From positions 248,001 to 312,000 of the forward strand of contig NZ_VKGK01000002.1 of NCBI RefSeq assembly GCF_007197645.1: a stretch of 64,000 nucleotides of DNA, given 5' to 3'. Shown one piece after another: positions 1 to 8,855 of this stretch. The translations under genes were made by a program, and so were the position numbers. The notes under the pieces are model-generated. The model was not told where the DNA came from. It worked only from the letters and a program-made list of their open reading frames with translations, and did not search any database. This stretch comes from Shewanella hanedai (lineage in GTDB: Bacteria; Pseudomonadota; Gammaproteobacteria; Enterobacterales; Shewanellaceae). The first letter of the stretch is position 1, and the number at the start of each line of letters is the position of its first letter.

Positions 1-1860
1 GCTCACGGTATTCCATACATATCGAGCCGCTGGATTGCCTAAATAGAAGCCACCTGGCTGTTGGATTTTATTGTTAAAATCTGCAAAACCGGGGAGCACA
101 TCAGCGATTTTGTCACGGATATTGTCATAGTCGGCAATCATCTCAGACCAATCCACTAACTCCTCACCTAACGTCGCTTTAGCGATACCGGCGATGATTG
201 CAGGCTCAGATAACATCTCTCCCAATTCGCTTTCAACCACTCCAGCAGAGGCGTGTACCATGCTAAATGAATCTTCAACGGTCACCTTTTGAGGACCACT
301 TGCCTGCATATCAATATCAGTGCGTCCCAAACAAGGTAAAATCAGCGCCTGTTTACCCGGCACCAAATGTGTTCTGTTCAGCTTAGTCGCGATATGCACC
401 GTTAAATCACAGCGACTTAACGCCTCTTCAGTCAAATCAGTATCAGGAGCGGCGGCGGCAAAGTTGCCGCCTAATCCGATAAAGACTTTGCTCTCACCCG
501 ACAACATTGCATGAATCGCCTGCACCACATTATGCCCAGACTCAGCCGGAGGAGAAAAACCAAACACACGCTCAAGACTTGCCAGAAAAACCTTATTCGG
601 CTTTTCGTTAATGCCAACCGTTCTGTCGCCCTGCACATTACTGTGGCCACGAACAGGACACAAGCCAGCACCAGGCTTACCTAGCTGCCCTCTTAATAAC
701 TGTAAATTGACCAACTCTTGAATCGTTTGCACCGAATGTTTATGTTGAGTGAGCCCCATGGCCCAGGTGCAAATAACACGCTCAGATTTAAGGTGAACTT
801 TAGCCGCTTGCTCCAGTTGCGCCTGAGAAAGCCCTGACTGTTCGATGATTTTATTCCAATTAGTGTTCTCAACCACCTCAAGGTAGCGCTCAATCCCCTG
901 ACTATGCTCAGAGGTAAACGCATCATCAAACACGCCACTTCCTCCGCTCGCTTTATCATCCTTGTCCATCGCAATCATCGCTTTGACCATGCCTCTGATC
1001 GCAGCCATATCGCCACCCAGCTTAGGAGTAAAGTAGACACTACTGATAGGGGTTGAGCCATGAGTGACCATCTCAACTTTATCCTGAGGATTTGCAAAGC
1101 GTTCTAAACCACGCTCTTTTAGGGTGTTAAACGTAATGATTTGCGCACCGCGGCGAGACGCTTTATGCAGTGTGTCCAGCATTCTGGGATGGTTGCTACC
1201 TGGGTTTTGACCAAATACAAAAATAGCATCAGCATGCTCAAAATCATCTAAGGTTACCGTACCTTTGCCCACGCCAATAGAGGCGGTCAGTGCAACACCA
1301 GTGGCTTCATGGCACATGTTAGAACAGTCTGGAAAGTTATTGGTGCCATACAGCCTGACAAATAACTGATAAAGAAAAGCAGCCTCATTACTTGTGCGGC
1401 CAGAGGTGTAAAATTCAGCCTGATTTGGACTCGCTAATCCATTTAAGGTGCTCGCAATTAGCTCAAAAGCATCTGCCCATGAGATTGATTCATAATGGTC
1501 TGAATCCGAATTATAGGCCACTGGCTCCGCGAGTCGCCCTTGGGACTCTAAAAAATAGCCATCTTGTAACTTAAGCTGACTGACACTGTGCTGCTGAAAA
1601 AACTCAGCAGTCACTCGTTTACTGGTTGCCTCCCAGTTCACCGCTTTGGCGCCATTCTCGCAAAATTTAAAATGCCCTTGCTCACGGCTCTCACCCCAAG
1701 CACATCCGGGGCAATCAAAACCATAATCTTGATTGGTTTTCAGTAAGTTTCGAATGTTATTAGCAAGGTTTTCACTCTTAATCAGGTGCTTTGCCGTACT
1801 GGCTAACGCTCCCCATCCACCTGCGGCTTGATCATATTTTGCTATTCTTTTTTTTGTCAT
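1..1860 (-). CDS. FdhF/YdeP-family molybdopterin oxidoreductase (3' end outside window)
   Basis: The frame is open from an ATG at 1860 to the window edge, giving 620 N-terminal residues of a family usually about 750-770 long, so the molybdopterin-binding C-terminus is missing only because the window ends. Cys50 and Cys53 sit in a DCPGCAW motif typical of the FdhF/YdeP (formate dehydrogenase alpha-like) group. Further on are family-like stretches such as IFVFGQNPGSNHPRM and GQLGKPGAGLCPVRGHSNVQ. By family it is a cytoplasmic bis-MGD enzyme; the substrate is often assumed to be formate but is unproven. It lies 17 bp after fdhD on the same strand, so the two form an operon with their maturation factor first. 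Several short frames inside it are shadows. Confidence 0.9.
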   Translation of the reverse strand, partial: MTKKRIAKYDQAAGGWGALASTAKHLIKSENLANNIRNLLKTNQDYGFDCPGCAWGESREQGHFKFCENGAKAVNWEATSKRVTAEFFQQHSVSQLKLQDGYFLESQGRLAEPVAYNSDSDHYESISWADAFELIASTLNGLASPNQAEFYTSGRTSNEAAFLYQLFVRLYGTNNFPDCSNMCHEATGVALTASIGVGKGTVTLDDFEHADAIFVFGQNPGSNHPRMLDTLHKASRRGAQIITFNTLKERGLERFANPQDKVEMVTHGSTPISSVYFTPKLGGDMAAIRGMVKAMIAMDKDDKASGGSGVFDDAFTSEHSQGIERYLEVVENTNWNKIIEQSGLSQAQLEQAAKVHLKSERVICTWAMGLTQHKHSVQTIQELVNLQLLRGQLGKPGAGLCPVRGHSNVQGDRTVGINEKPNKVFLASLERVFGFSPPAESGHNVVQAIHAMLSGESKVFIGLGGNFAAAAPDTDLTEEALSRCDLTVHIATKLNRTHLVPGKQALILPCLGRTDIDMQASGPQKVTVEDSFSMVHASAGVVESELGEMLSEPAIIAGIAKATLGEELVDWSEMIADYDNIRDKIADVLPGFADFNNKIQQPGGFYLGNPAARYVWNTVS

Positions 1861-1877
1861 GATATCTACTCGCTAGA

Positions 1878-2681
1878 TTAAATGCCTTTGGTATAGACTC
1901 TTGGGGCGTCATTTTTGGTCAGGTGAAGCAAATTAATGTTATGTTTCTCAGCCCAAGAGACTGCCAAACTTGTAGGCGCAGACAAGCACACTAAGGTAGA
2001 AAATCCGGTGCGGGCTATTTTTTGAATCAACTCATAACTACAGCGACTCGTCATCACGATAAAGCCTGCGTCTGGCTCAAGTTTAGTCGCCACAAGATGG
2101 CCAATCAGTTTATCCAGCGCATTATGGCGACCCACATCTTCTCGGCAGGCTTTTACCTCACCACTATGGCTAACAAAAAAAGCGGCATGCAGCGCCCCTG
2201 AGACTTGTCCATGTCGCTGCCACTCCCTTAACTTTGGCGCTAAGTGAGTTAATACTGTCAAATCAGGCAATGCACCTCTAACCACGGGGCTTGCTGGTAT
2301 CAGCAGGTTTTCCAATGCTTCCTGCCCACAAATTCCACATCCCGTTCGGCCACTCAACTGACGTCGTTGCCGTTTAAGCTGTGTAAAATCTCTCTCGTGA
2401 ATAGTGACATTGGCTTCAATTCCCACCTCGGTCACGCGGTAATCGATATCTTTGAGGCTCGCGGCTGAAGAGATGATGTTTTCGGACAGGGAAAAACCTA
2501 AGATAAAGTCGTCTAACTCTACAGGTGTCACCATCATCACCGCATGATTCACCCCCTTGTAACTGATAGCCAACGCAACCTCAGTCACCAAATCAGCACT
2601 GTCAGTTTGTTCACTATCAAGGTATTGAAAATCTAATGAGCTACTCGCTGAACATTGATATTCTGCTCCATCTTGAGTCAC
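1878..2681 (-). CDS. fdhD: FdhD, formate dehydrogenase sulfurtransferase accessory protein
   Basis: 267 residues, the normal FdhD length. In E. coli FdhD passes sulfur from IscS to the molybdenum cofactor of formate dehydrogenases. The catalytic cysteine pair is visible in GRTGCGICGQE at about residues 112-122, and the C-terminal half has the conserved CREDVGRHNALDKLIG and VMTSRCSYELIQK segments. The start is a GTG with no close in-frame ATG alternative. The gene precedes the molybdenum oxidoreductase, whose product it presumably matures. That this FDH finishes the formaldehyde pathway encoded 10-14 kb away is possible but not shown. Confidence 0.95.
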   Translation of the reverse strand: MTQDGAEYQCSASSSLDFQYLDSEQTDSADLVTEVALAISYKGVNHAVMMVTPVELDDFILGFSLSENIISSAASLKDIDYRVTEVGIEANVTIHERDFTQLKRQRRQLSGRTGCGICGQEALENLLIPASPVVRGALPDLTVLTHLAPKLREWQRHGQVSGALHAAFFVSHSGEVKACREDVGRHNALDKLIGHLVATKLEPDAGFIVMTSRCSYELIQKIARTGFSTLVCLSAPTSLAVSWAEKHNINLLHLTKNDAPRVYTKGI

Positions 2682-2859
2682 TTATTCTTGGTCCATTAGC
2701 AATAGTCGAAATACACTACACACCTTTAACATCTTAGAGTCAAGAGATAACAACCACATCCAACCACTATCAAACAAAGCAGTTAACAACATGATTTATA
2801 TATAAAATAGACTTATCAACTGTTAAGAATAACTTATCAGTTTTCAGATTATGGTAGTG

Positions 2860-3126
2860 ATACCAATCGATATAAGAAAGTGATCTACTCAGAGTGTTTT
2901 TTGGCAAGCTAATTCAAGGCGAATGAATGACGCAATGGCTATTCCCTTGTGAGTTAATTCAACGCAGAAGGAGGCAACCAAAAACACTCCTTATCAGGCG
3001 AGTTTTAGCGCCTCCGATACGGCGTTAACGAGCTTAAACGTAGAATAACTATGTTTCTCACTCGTTGCCTTGCCTCAGAAGCGCTAAACTCTCGCTGAGC
3101 GATCACATCTTTATACCGATTGGTAT
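2860..3126. repeat. MITE-like element with about 35-bp terminal inverted repeats
   Basis: The left end reads ATACCAATCGATATAAGAAA and continues GTGATC. The reverse complement of the right end reads ATACCAATCGGTATAAAGAT and continues GTGATC. The two ends match at roughly 30 of 36 positions. The 267-bp interior has no credible gene but holds nested inverted segments, for example AGTGTTTTTTGG against CCAAAAACACT, and a second pair around GCGAGTTTTAGCGCCTC. This is the structure of a non-autonomous miniature element. No transposase and no clear target-site duplication are visible. It fills most of the 645-bp gap between fdhD and the DUF6265 gene; the remainder shows nothing else. Confidence 0.75.
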
Positions 3127-3326
3127 AGAGGGAGAAAGGAATTTGAAATTCACGCTTTAGCTGCAACCATAGCTCTTAGTGATAAAATTTAGATTGGAGG
3201 CTAACTTTACTGAAAATAACGAAAAGGAACTGTGACAAAAAACGCCAAAAGTTGGCTCATGCTTAAAAGGGATTAAAGTTTCAAAAGTAATATTTAAACC
3301 GTTTTTCACATACCATGACGATTCTG

Positions 3327-3785
3327 TTACTTAGCATTGGAACGAATAAAATCAACTGTAAAACCTTTCTCTTTTGCGTCACTGACGATCACCATCATGC
3401 TATTCGCTTCAGTGGATTTATATTCAATACGTTTAGGAAAGTCATGATTTAAGTTTTCAAAAATAGCATTTCCATCTGCACATTTAATAAGTTTAAAAGC
3501 AACTGGCAATGGGTTATGACTGACTTTTGCAAGATAAAACACTGACTGAGACATCTCAACCATTCTCAATGATTCAGTGGCCTTAAGCTTTCCCTCACTG
3601 TAAGTTGCCCCCTCTCCATCAAAAGTTATCTCGCTTACCTTACCCCAAGATTCCGTAATCACGGAACCTTGATTTGTAGACTCCCAAGCTCCTAAAACCC
3701 AAGCCACATCTTTCAAAGAGTGACAGGTATTCGCACTGGATAAGAAAGGAATAAATAATAAGGTGAATATCAATAAGCTCTTCAT
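3327..3785 (-). CDS. DUF6265 family secreted protein
   Basis: From the ATG at 3785 the product is 152 residues with an N-terminal signal peptide (MKSLLIFTLLFIPFLSSANT). I prefer this start to one 11 codons upstream because AGGGAAG precedes it at good spacing and the signal peptide then begins correctly. The body shows the DUF6265 pattern: a WVLGAWES motif near the N-terminus and FENLNHDFPKRIEY in the middle, which matches the family's FENPxHDFPxRI signature. The function of the family is unknown. The product should be periplasmic. It stands alone between the MITE and the kinase operon on the same strand. Confidence 0.8.
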   Translation of the reverse strand: MKSLLIFTLLFIPFLSSANTCHSLKDVAWVLGAWESTNQGSVITESWGKVSEITFDGEGATYSEGKLKATESLRMVEMSQSVFYLAKVSHNPLPVAFKLIKCADGNAIFENLNHDFPKRIEYKSTEANSMMVIVSDAKEKGFTVDFIRSNAK

Positions 3786-3862
3786 AATGAGACTTCCCTG
3801 AGAACTAACTAACATCAAAACACTAATAACAAAAAGTGCATTCTAGTCATTGCACAAAATTC

Positions 3863-5464
3863 TTATTCTGGGTAACCCGTTATATCTCTAATTTTGCTGT
3901 AAAAAGGCTGTAGCTTCTTGTAGATATTGAGATAGATCTCCCGATAGAGCCTCTGGTACATCACATAGTGTTCCCTATTAGGTTCGAAACGCTCACCTTC
4001 ATGGACCATGGCGTTGATAGCGGTATCAAAGTCAGCATAGAGCCCAAGTCCGACAGCCGCATCGATGGCGGCGCCGAGTCCAGAGGTCTCGATGGTATGA
4101 GCTCGAACCGTGGGTAAACCAAAAATATCGGCGGCGATCTGCATGGCTGCATCACTCTGTGCTCCGCCGCCAGACACCCTTAACTCTTTCACCTTGAAAC
4201 CACTTTTTTTCTCTATCGCTTCCAAGCCCTCTTTGAGACCAAAAGCGAGCCCTTCGAGGATCGCACGGTAGAGATGTGCTCGGGTATGCAAGTCACCAAA
4301 ACCTATCACCGCTCCTTTAGCTTCGGGGCCAGGTTGCTTCACTCCGGGGCCCCAATAAGGTTGTAACATCAGTCCCATCGATCCCGGCGGCACACTGTTA
4401 ACTAATTCATCAAACAGGGCTTCGGCTTCTATTCCAGCCTCTTCTGCTTTCGCCTGCTCTATGTGTGCAAATTGTTCTTTAAACCAGCTTACCATCCAGA
4501 AACCGCGATAAAGCATCACTTCACTGCAAAAAGCACCGGTGATCGCCGATGGATAAGCAGGAAGAAAGCGCACCGCTTCGGTATAGCGTTTCATGGTGAC
4601 ATTAATCGTGGCGGTAGTGCCGAAACTTAAGCAGCCTACATAGGCACTTTGACCACCTGAACCCAGCACTTCACAGGCCTTATCTGCCGCCGCGGCGATA
4701 ACCGTTAATCCCTTGGGGATCCCAGTTTGCTCACAGGCCAATTCAGTGATCTCGCCAATCTTATCGCCGGGCTTAACCAAATTGAGAAGCTGATCTCGCC
4801 TGACATTCAGCGCGCGCCATTTCCAATCCCATTTTGGCGCCCATCTGTGCTTCTTATAATCGAAGGGTAAATACCCCACCTGAGATCCTGTCGAATCGGC
4901 CCATTCTCCTGTCAGTCGATGATGAAAAAAACCCGATAAAAACGCAAACTTATGAGTTTGATCCCACAGATCTCGCCTCTCGATATAGAGCCAATTTGGC
5001 TGAGCGCGACTCCTAAAGTTCGCGATCGTTTCACTTAATCCCAGTAGATTAAACAGCTGATCCCAGATCCCCCCTAAACGTGGTAGTGGTTCAGCTTTGC
5101 GTTGATCTAACCAGAGGATCGCTGGATGCAGCGGCACACCTTGCTTATCCAAAGGCAACATGGTGCCACGCTGTGTGGTCACCGACATGCCCTTGATCCT
5201 GCGCTTATCGATCCCTTGTTGCCATAGCGCCTGACAAGCATCACACACATTCTGCCAGTAATAATCACCGCTTTGCTCACACCAACCGGATTGAGGCGAT
5301 TCATAGGGGATCAATTTGATCTGTGACTTAGCGATCAATTGCCCACTCAGATCAAAGACTAAAGCACGGACACTCTGCGTGCCATTGTCGATCGTTAAGA
5401 TCCAATCAGCTTCAACCTCAGAATCCTGCTCGATCCGATCGCTGCTTTTGTTATGATCTATCAC
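3863..5464 (-). CDS. FGGY-family carbohydrate kinase
   Basis: 533 residues with the two-lobed FGGY fold. The N-terminal phosphate-binding segment is ILTIDNGTQSVRALVFD (about residues 22-38), and the second lobe has SFGTTATINV and the ELRVSGGGAQSDAAMQI adenosine motif. FGGY kinases phosphorylate glycerol, xylulose, ribulose and similar polyols with ATP. The adjacent glycerol-3-phosphate dehydrogenase suggests glycerol or a glycerol-like alcohol, but the sequence is longer and more divergent than classical GlpK, so the substrate is open. Its start overlaps the preceding stop by 4 bp (ATGA), showing translational coupling as last gene of a three-gene operon. Confidence 0.85.
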   Translation of the reverse strand: MIDHNKSSDRIEQDSEVEADWILTIDNGTQSVRALVFDLSGQLIAKSQIKLIPYESPQSGWCEQSGDYYWQNVCDACQALWQQGIDKRRIKGMSVTTQRGTMLPLDKQGVPLHPAILWLDQRKAEPLPRLGGIWDQLFNLLGLSETIANFRSRAQPNWLYIERRDLWDQTHKFAFLSGFFHHRLTGEWADSTGSQVGYLPFDYKKHRWAPKWDWKWRALNVRRDQLLNLVKPGDKIGEITELACEQTGIPKGLTVIAAAADKACEVLGSGGQSAYVGCLSFGTTATINVTMKRYTEAVRFLPAYPSAITGAFCSEVMLYRGFWMVSWFKEQFAHIEQAKAEEAGIEAEALFDELVNSVPPGSMGLMLQPYWGPGVKQPGPEAKGAVIGFGDLHTRAHLYRAILEGLAFGLKEGLEAIEKKSGFKVKELRVSGGGAQSDAAMQIAADIFGLPTVRAHTIETSGLGAAIDAAVGLGLYADFDTAINAMVHEGERFEPNREHYVMYQRLYREIYLNIYKKLQPFYSKIRDITGYPE

Positions 5465-7026
5465 AGGCGATCACCTTCTGCTTGCTTGATCGGCAGCTGA
5501 TAGCTTCGATTAAATATCTGCTCGAAACGATCCCACTCCTGATCAGCCTTGGTACTCGACCACCCCAGATATCGGCAGCAAAGTGACAAGATAGCCTCAC
5601 GATAACGGGATATATCACGACCGAGCAAAAGTGCTAGGCGAGTACGGCGCAGTAAAAGGTCGTCCAGATGCACCACACTCTCGTTTGCAATTGACCATTC
5701 AAGCTCTCGCCACTGACAACGGCTAATTCCTATCATGTCATCGTTATCCATCGCAGCAATTTGAGGTGCAAAATAGCCAAAATAACCAGTCAGATGCTTA
5801 TCTGCATAACCTTGGGTCACTTGACTAAATGGGGCTTTTTTCAATTCAGTAAACAGTTCAGGTAACTGCTCACTCACTTTCTCAAGGGTCTCTTTTGCCA
5901 TTAGGTGATAACTCGTTAGCTTACCGCCAGTGACAGAGATTAATCCCAGTTTTGACCAGATAATATGCTCACGGGATTCTTTCGAAGGCGCCTTATCTTT
6001 AGACTCACTGAAAATAGGCCGTACTCCACTCCAACTGCTGATAACATCCGCCTCCTCTATACCTTGCTTGGGGAAATAGTGCCGAGCCAACCCCAGCAGG
6101 TAGTCCACTTCCTCTTGAGCAATCCCTGGTTCGTCATCCAGATCCCCTTGATGATCTAAATCTGTGGTGCCGATAACACTACAACCTTGCCAAGGATAGA
6201 TATAAACAGGGCGGCCATCTTGAGGGTGATAAAAGGTGATGCAAGCGGAAACAGGCAAACGTTCAAAGGGCAACACCAGATGACTGCCTCTTAATGGTCT
6301 TAATCCACCTTGTTCTAATGGGTGCAATTCTGCCGCCCAACAGCCTGTGGCATTGATGACACATTTAGCCATTAACCTATGGCAACCCCCATCCAAACTA
6401 AGCTCGATCCCGCGGATCCGTCCGCCCTCCTCTACCAATCCGTTCACCTTGGCATAATTAAGCGCCTGACCTCCTGCGAGTACTCCATCTTGCAGGGATC
6501 GCAGTACCAAACGAGCATCGTCGGTCACTCCATCTGCAAACAAACTGACACCGCTTATCCCATCGAATTCGAGTTCAGATAACCAAGATTTGGCGCTATC
6601 CATACTGAGTGGTTTATGATGTTTACTGCCTGCCAACTTGTCATAAACAGACAACACTTGATGAAAAATTGCGGCAGAGGGGAAATCTCCCTGTTTATGC
6701 AGCATCAAATAGGGCATCAAATCAACCAGTCCCGGCAATTCAGCCAGCATAGACTCACGCTCTCTGGCCGCATCTCGGGTCATTTTCCATTGACCACTAG
6801 CCAAATAACGCAAGCCACCGTGCACCATTTTTGAGGAGCGACTCGACGTGCCCCAGGCAAAATCCTGCTGTTCGACTAATAGCACCTTAGCCCCTTGACT
6901 GGCGGCAAGATGAAAAATGCCCGCTCCAGTGATCCCACCGCCTATGATGATCAGATCGTATTGATCGCCTCGATCTTCAGCAATTGCGGCCCTTGCCTCT
7001 TTTGCTGCCTGACTAAGAGTATTCAT
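5461..7026 (-). CDS. Glycerol-3-phosphate dehydrogenase/oxidase (GlpD family)
   Basis: 521 residues. The FAD dinucleotide-binding motif DLIIIGGGITGAGIFHLAA lies at about residues 25-43, followed by the GlpD signature SSRSSKMVHGGLRYL. The C-terminal part includes the family's GGKLTSYHLMAKET segment. By family it is a membrane-associated flavoprotein oxidising sn-glycerol-3-phosphate to DHAP and feeding electrons to quinone. It overlaps both neighbours by 4 bp (7023-7026 and 5461-5464), so the three proteins are made together. I leave the symbol blank because a separate housekeeping glpD may exist and this operon may be specialised for ether-type glycerolipids or another polyol. Confidence 0.9.
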   Translation of the reverse strand: MNTLSQAAKEARAAIAEDRGDQYDLIIIGGGITGAGIFHLAASQGAKVLLVEQQDFAWGTSSRSSKMVHGGLRYLASGQWKMTRDAARERESMLAELPGLVDLMPYLMLHKQGDFPSAAIFHQVLSVYDKLAGSKHHKPLSMDSAKSWLSELEFDGISGVSLFADGVTDDARLVLRSLQDGVLAGGQALNYAKVNGLVEEGGRIRGIELSLDGGCHRLMAKCVINATGCWAAELHPLEQGGLRPLRGSHLVLPFERLPVSACITFYHPQDGRPVYIYPWQGCSVIGTTDLDHQGDLDDEPGIAQEEVDYLLGLARHYFPKQGIEEADVISSWSGVRPIFSESKDKAPSKESREHIIWSKLGLISVTGGKLTSYHLMAKETLEKVSEQLPELFTELKKAPFSQVTQGYADKHLTGYFGYFAPQIAAMDNDDMIGISRCQWRELEWSIANESVVHLDDLLLRRTRLALLLGRDISRYREAILSLCCRYLGWSSTKADQEWDRFEQIFNRSYQLPIKQAEGDRL

Positions 7027-8699
7027 TGATCTGGCTTCGTTAGTTTCTGGATCGTTTCAGTCGGAATCGCTTTAAATAACTTACCCGGATTTAACTGGCC
7101 TTCGGGATCGAAGGATCTGAAATAGCTTTGCAAAGAGTTGACCACTCGCTCACCTTTCTCCTCAATTAGATAAGCGGCATGATCGCTTCCTACTCCGTGT
7201 TGATGGCTGATGGTGCCATTACTCTCAACAATCAACATTGATGTTGTCGACTTTAATTTCTGCCAGCGGGTATAGGTCTCATCATAACTGTCAGATACAG
7301 GAAACAGATACGTGGTATAGATGCTGGCCCCATCGCTATAAAGGTGTGACAGATGAGAAAACACATGCACCTTGCTTTTGGAATCGTCAGCAGTATCACA
7401 CTCGGCTAATCCTTCCCTAAGGCTTTGTTCTATCTTCTGGGTCAAGGGTGCGATATTAGACCAATTAGTCGCAGTCTCTAGTGTGTCGATGGCATAACCC
7501 ATCTGCCACAAAGTCTCTCTGAGGTATGGAAAAGCAAAACGTTTATGAGCCCATTTCTTGCCTAATCTCTGGCCAGTATTGACGCCCTTAAATTGGGAAA
7601 TAACGGCTTTCAAACGCTTATAACTCTGCTTATTCGCCTGTTTATCCCCTGTTATTCCGTAGACCAACATGCATTTATCATCACTCACGCCTTTAAGGGA
7701 AAGCAGTTTAGCCAGCCAATGACGTTGAGTTTGGGTCGCCGATAAATAGAGCTGAGTTCTAGTCTCGACACTATTGCTGACTCTAAGCATCGACAGAGGC
7801 AACCCCTGCTGAATCGCTTCTCTGGCGCAAGCTATTCCTTGCTCCCAGTTAGGCATAAAGGCCACCCCAAAATACTCCTCTTCAGGTAAGCGACTGACCC
7901 TGACTTTGACCTCAGTTAAGATGCCTAAATGGCCTTCAGATCCCAACACCAATTGGCGCCAATCTGGCCCCGCCGATGAAGCCGGTAGCGTCGGAATATC
8001 GACTTTACCTTCAAAGGTCTCGATCTCCCCTCCGGCAAACAGGTTTTCGATACGCCCATAACCCAAAGATTGCTGACCACTGGAGCGGGTGACCACCCAA
8101 CCACCTAAGGTAGAAAGCTCAAACGATTGAGGAAAGTGTCCTAAGGTAAAGCCTTGAGCTTGCAGTTGGGACTCCAAAAACGGCCCCTTAACTCCAGCGC
8201 CAAATGTGGCTATTTGATCGATGCGATCGATATCGATCAACCGATTCATCTTGCTCATTGAAACCGTTAGCACAGGCTTATCACCAACACATGGGGTGAT
8301 ATGTCCCACCACCGAAGTACCGCCACCGTAAGGGATCAACTGCCAGCCTTTTGCTTTCGCTTCTGCCATCAGAATGCGGATATCTTCACTGCTTCTCGGA
8401 AAGGCCACTGCATCGGGAAAGAGATTAAACTCACCACTTTTCATGGCTAGCCAGTCTGGGAGGCTCTGGCCACGGGCATGGCGCAATCGCACCTCGGTAT
8501 CTAGCGTGTAGAGCTCACTCTCATCGAGTCGGGACTCTGGCACCTTAGCAAGCACCTCATCCAGAGTCGCGACAGGCAAAGGCTTAACCGAACCTAACGT
8601 CTCGGTGATAAAAGTGGCACCATCGGGGGTGAGCGCCAAGCTTTTCTCCTTGTCTCCCCACCCATTCCATTGACGATTATCCTGAAGTGACTTGCTCAT
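7023..8699 (-). CDS. FAD-binding oxidase, alkyl-DHAP synthase-like
   Basis: 558 residues. An FAD_binding_4 (VAO-type) domain covers about residues 95-270, with PRSSEDIRILMAEAKAKGW and IPYGGGTSVVGH. The C-terminal cap carries FSHLSHLYSDGASIYTTYLF and GTISHQHGVGSDH. The latter resembles the HHH-containing active-site loop of alkylglycerone-phosphate synthase, with Gln replacing the middle His. Eukaryotic AGPS makes the ether bond of plasmalogens. Bacterial homologues beside GlpD-like dehydrogenases are poorly characterised and could act in the reverse, catabolic direction. First gene of the operon, divergent from an AraC regulator. The Shine-Dalgarno sequence before the ATG at 8699 is weak. Confidence 0.8.
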   Translation of the reverse strand: MSKSLQDNRQWNGWGDKEKSLALTPDGATFITETLGSVKPLPVATLDEVLAKVPESRLDESELYTLDTEVRLRHARGQSLPDWLAMKSGEFNLFPDAVAFPRSSEDIRILMAEAKAKGWQLIPYGGGTSVVGHITPCVGDKPVLTVSMSKMNRLIDIDRIDQIATFGAGVKGPFLESQLQAQGFTLGHFPQSFELSTLGGWVVTRSSGQQSLGYGRIENLFAGGEIETFEGKVDIPTLPASSAGPDWRQLVLGSEGHLGILTEVKVRVSRLPEEEYFGVAFMPNWEQGIACAREAIQQGLPLSMLRVSNSVETRTQLYLSATQTQRHWLAKLLSLKGVSDDKCMLVYGITGDKQANKQSYKRLKAVISQFKGVNTGQRLGKKWAHKRFAFPYLRETLWQMGYAIDTLETATNWSNIAPLTQKIEQSLREGLAECDTADDSKSKVHVFSHLSHLYSDGASIYTTYLFPVSDSYDETYTRWQKLKSTTSMLIVESNGTISHQHGVGSDHAAYLIEEKGERVVNSLQSYFRSFDPEGQLNPGKLFKAIPTETIQKLTKPDQ

Positions 8700-8740
8700 A
8701 ATGATTGACCGATTTGCATACAGATGGTTTTATCCTACAA

Positions 8741-8750
8741 TGTTGCAACA
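8741..8750. promoter_or_regulatory. Palindromic candidate operator between the flavoenzyme operon and araC
   Basis: The 156-bp divergent intergenic region contains the perfect palindrome TGTTGCAACA about 42 bp upstream of the flavoenzyme start and about 105 bp upstream of the AraC gene. Its position suits an operator for that regulator or for a global one. AraC-family proteins usually bind direct repeats, so the binder is uncertain. Confidence 0.35.
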
Positions 8751-8855
8751 ATTTGTCAGTGACATATATGGACAAGATGAACAATAAAAGCGCAAAGTAT
8801 CGCGACTCGAATAATCTGAATGCGAGTTTACAACGGCTGAAGATACTGGGCTCTG

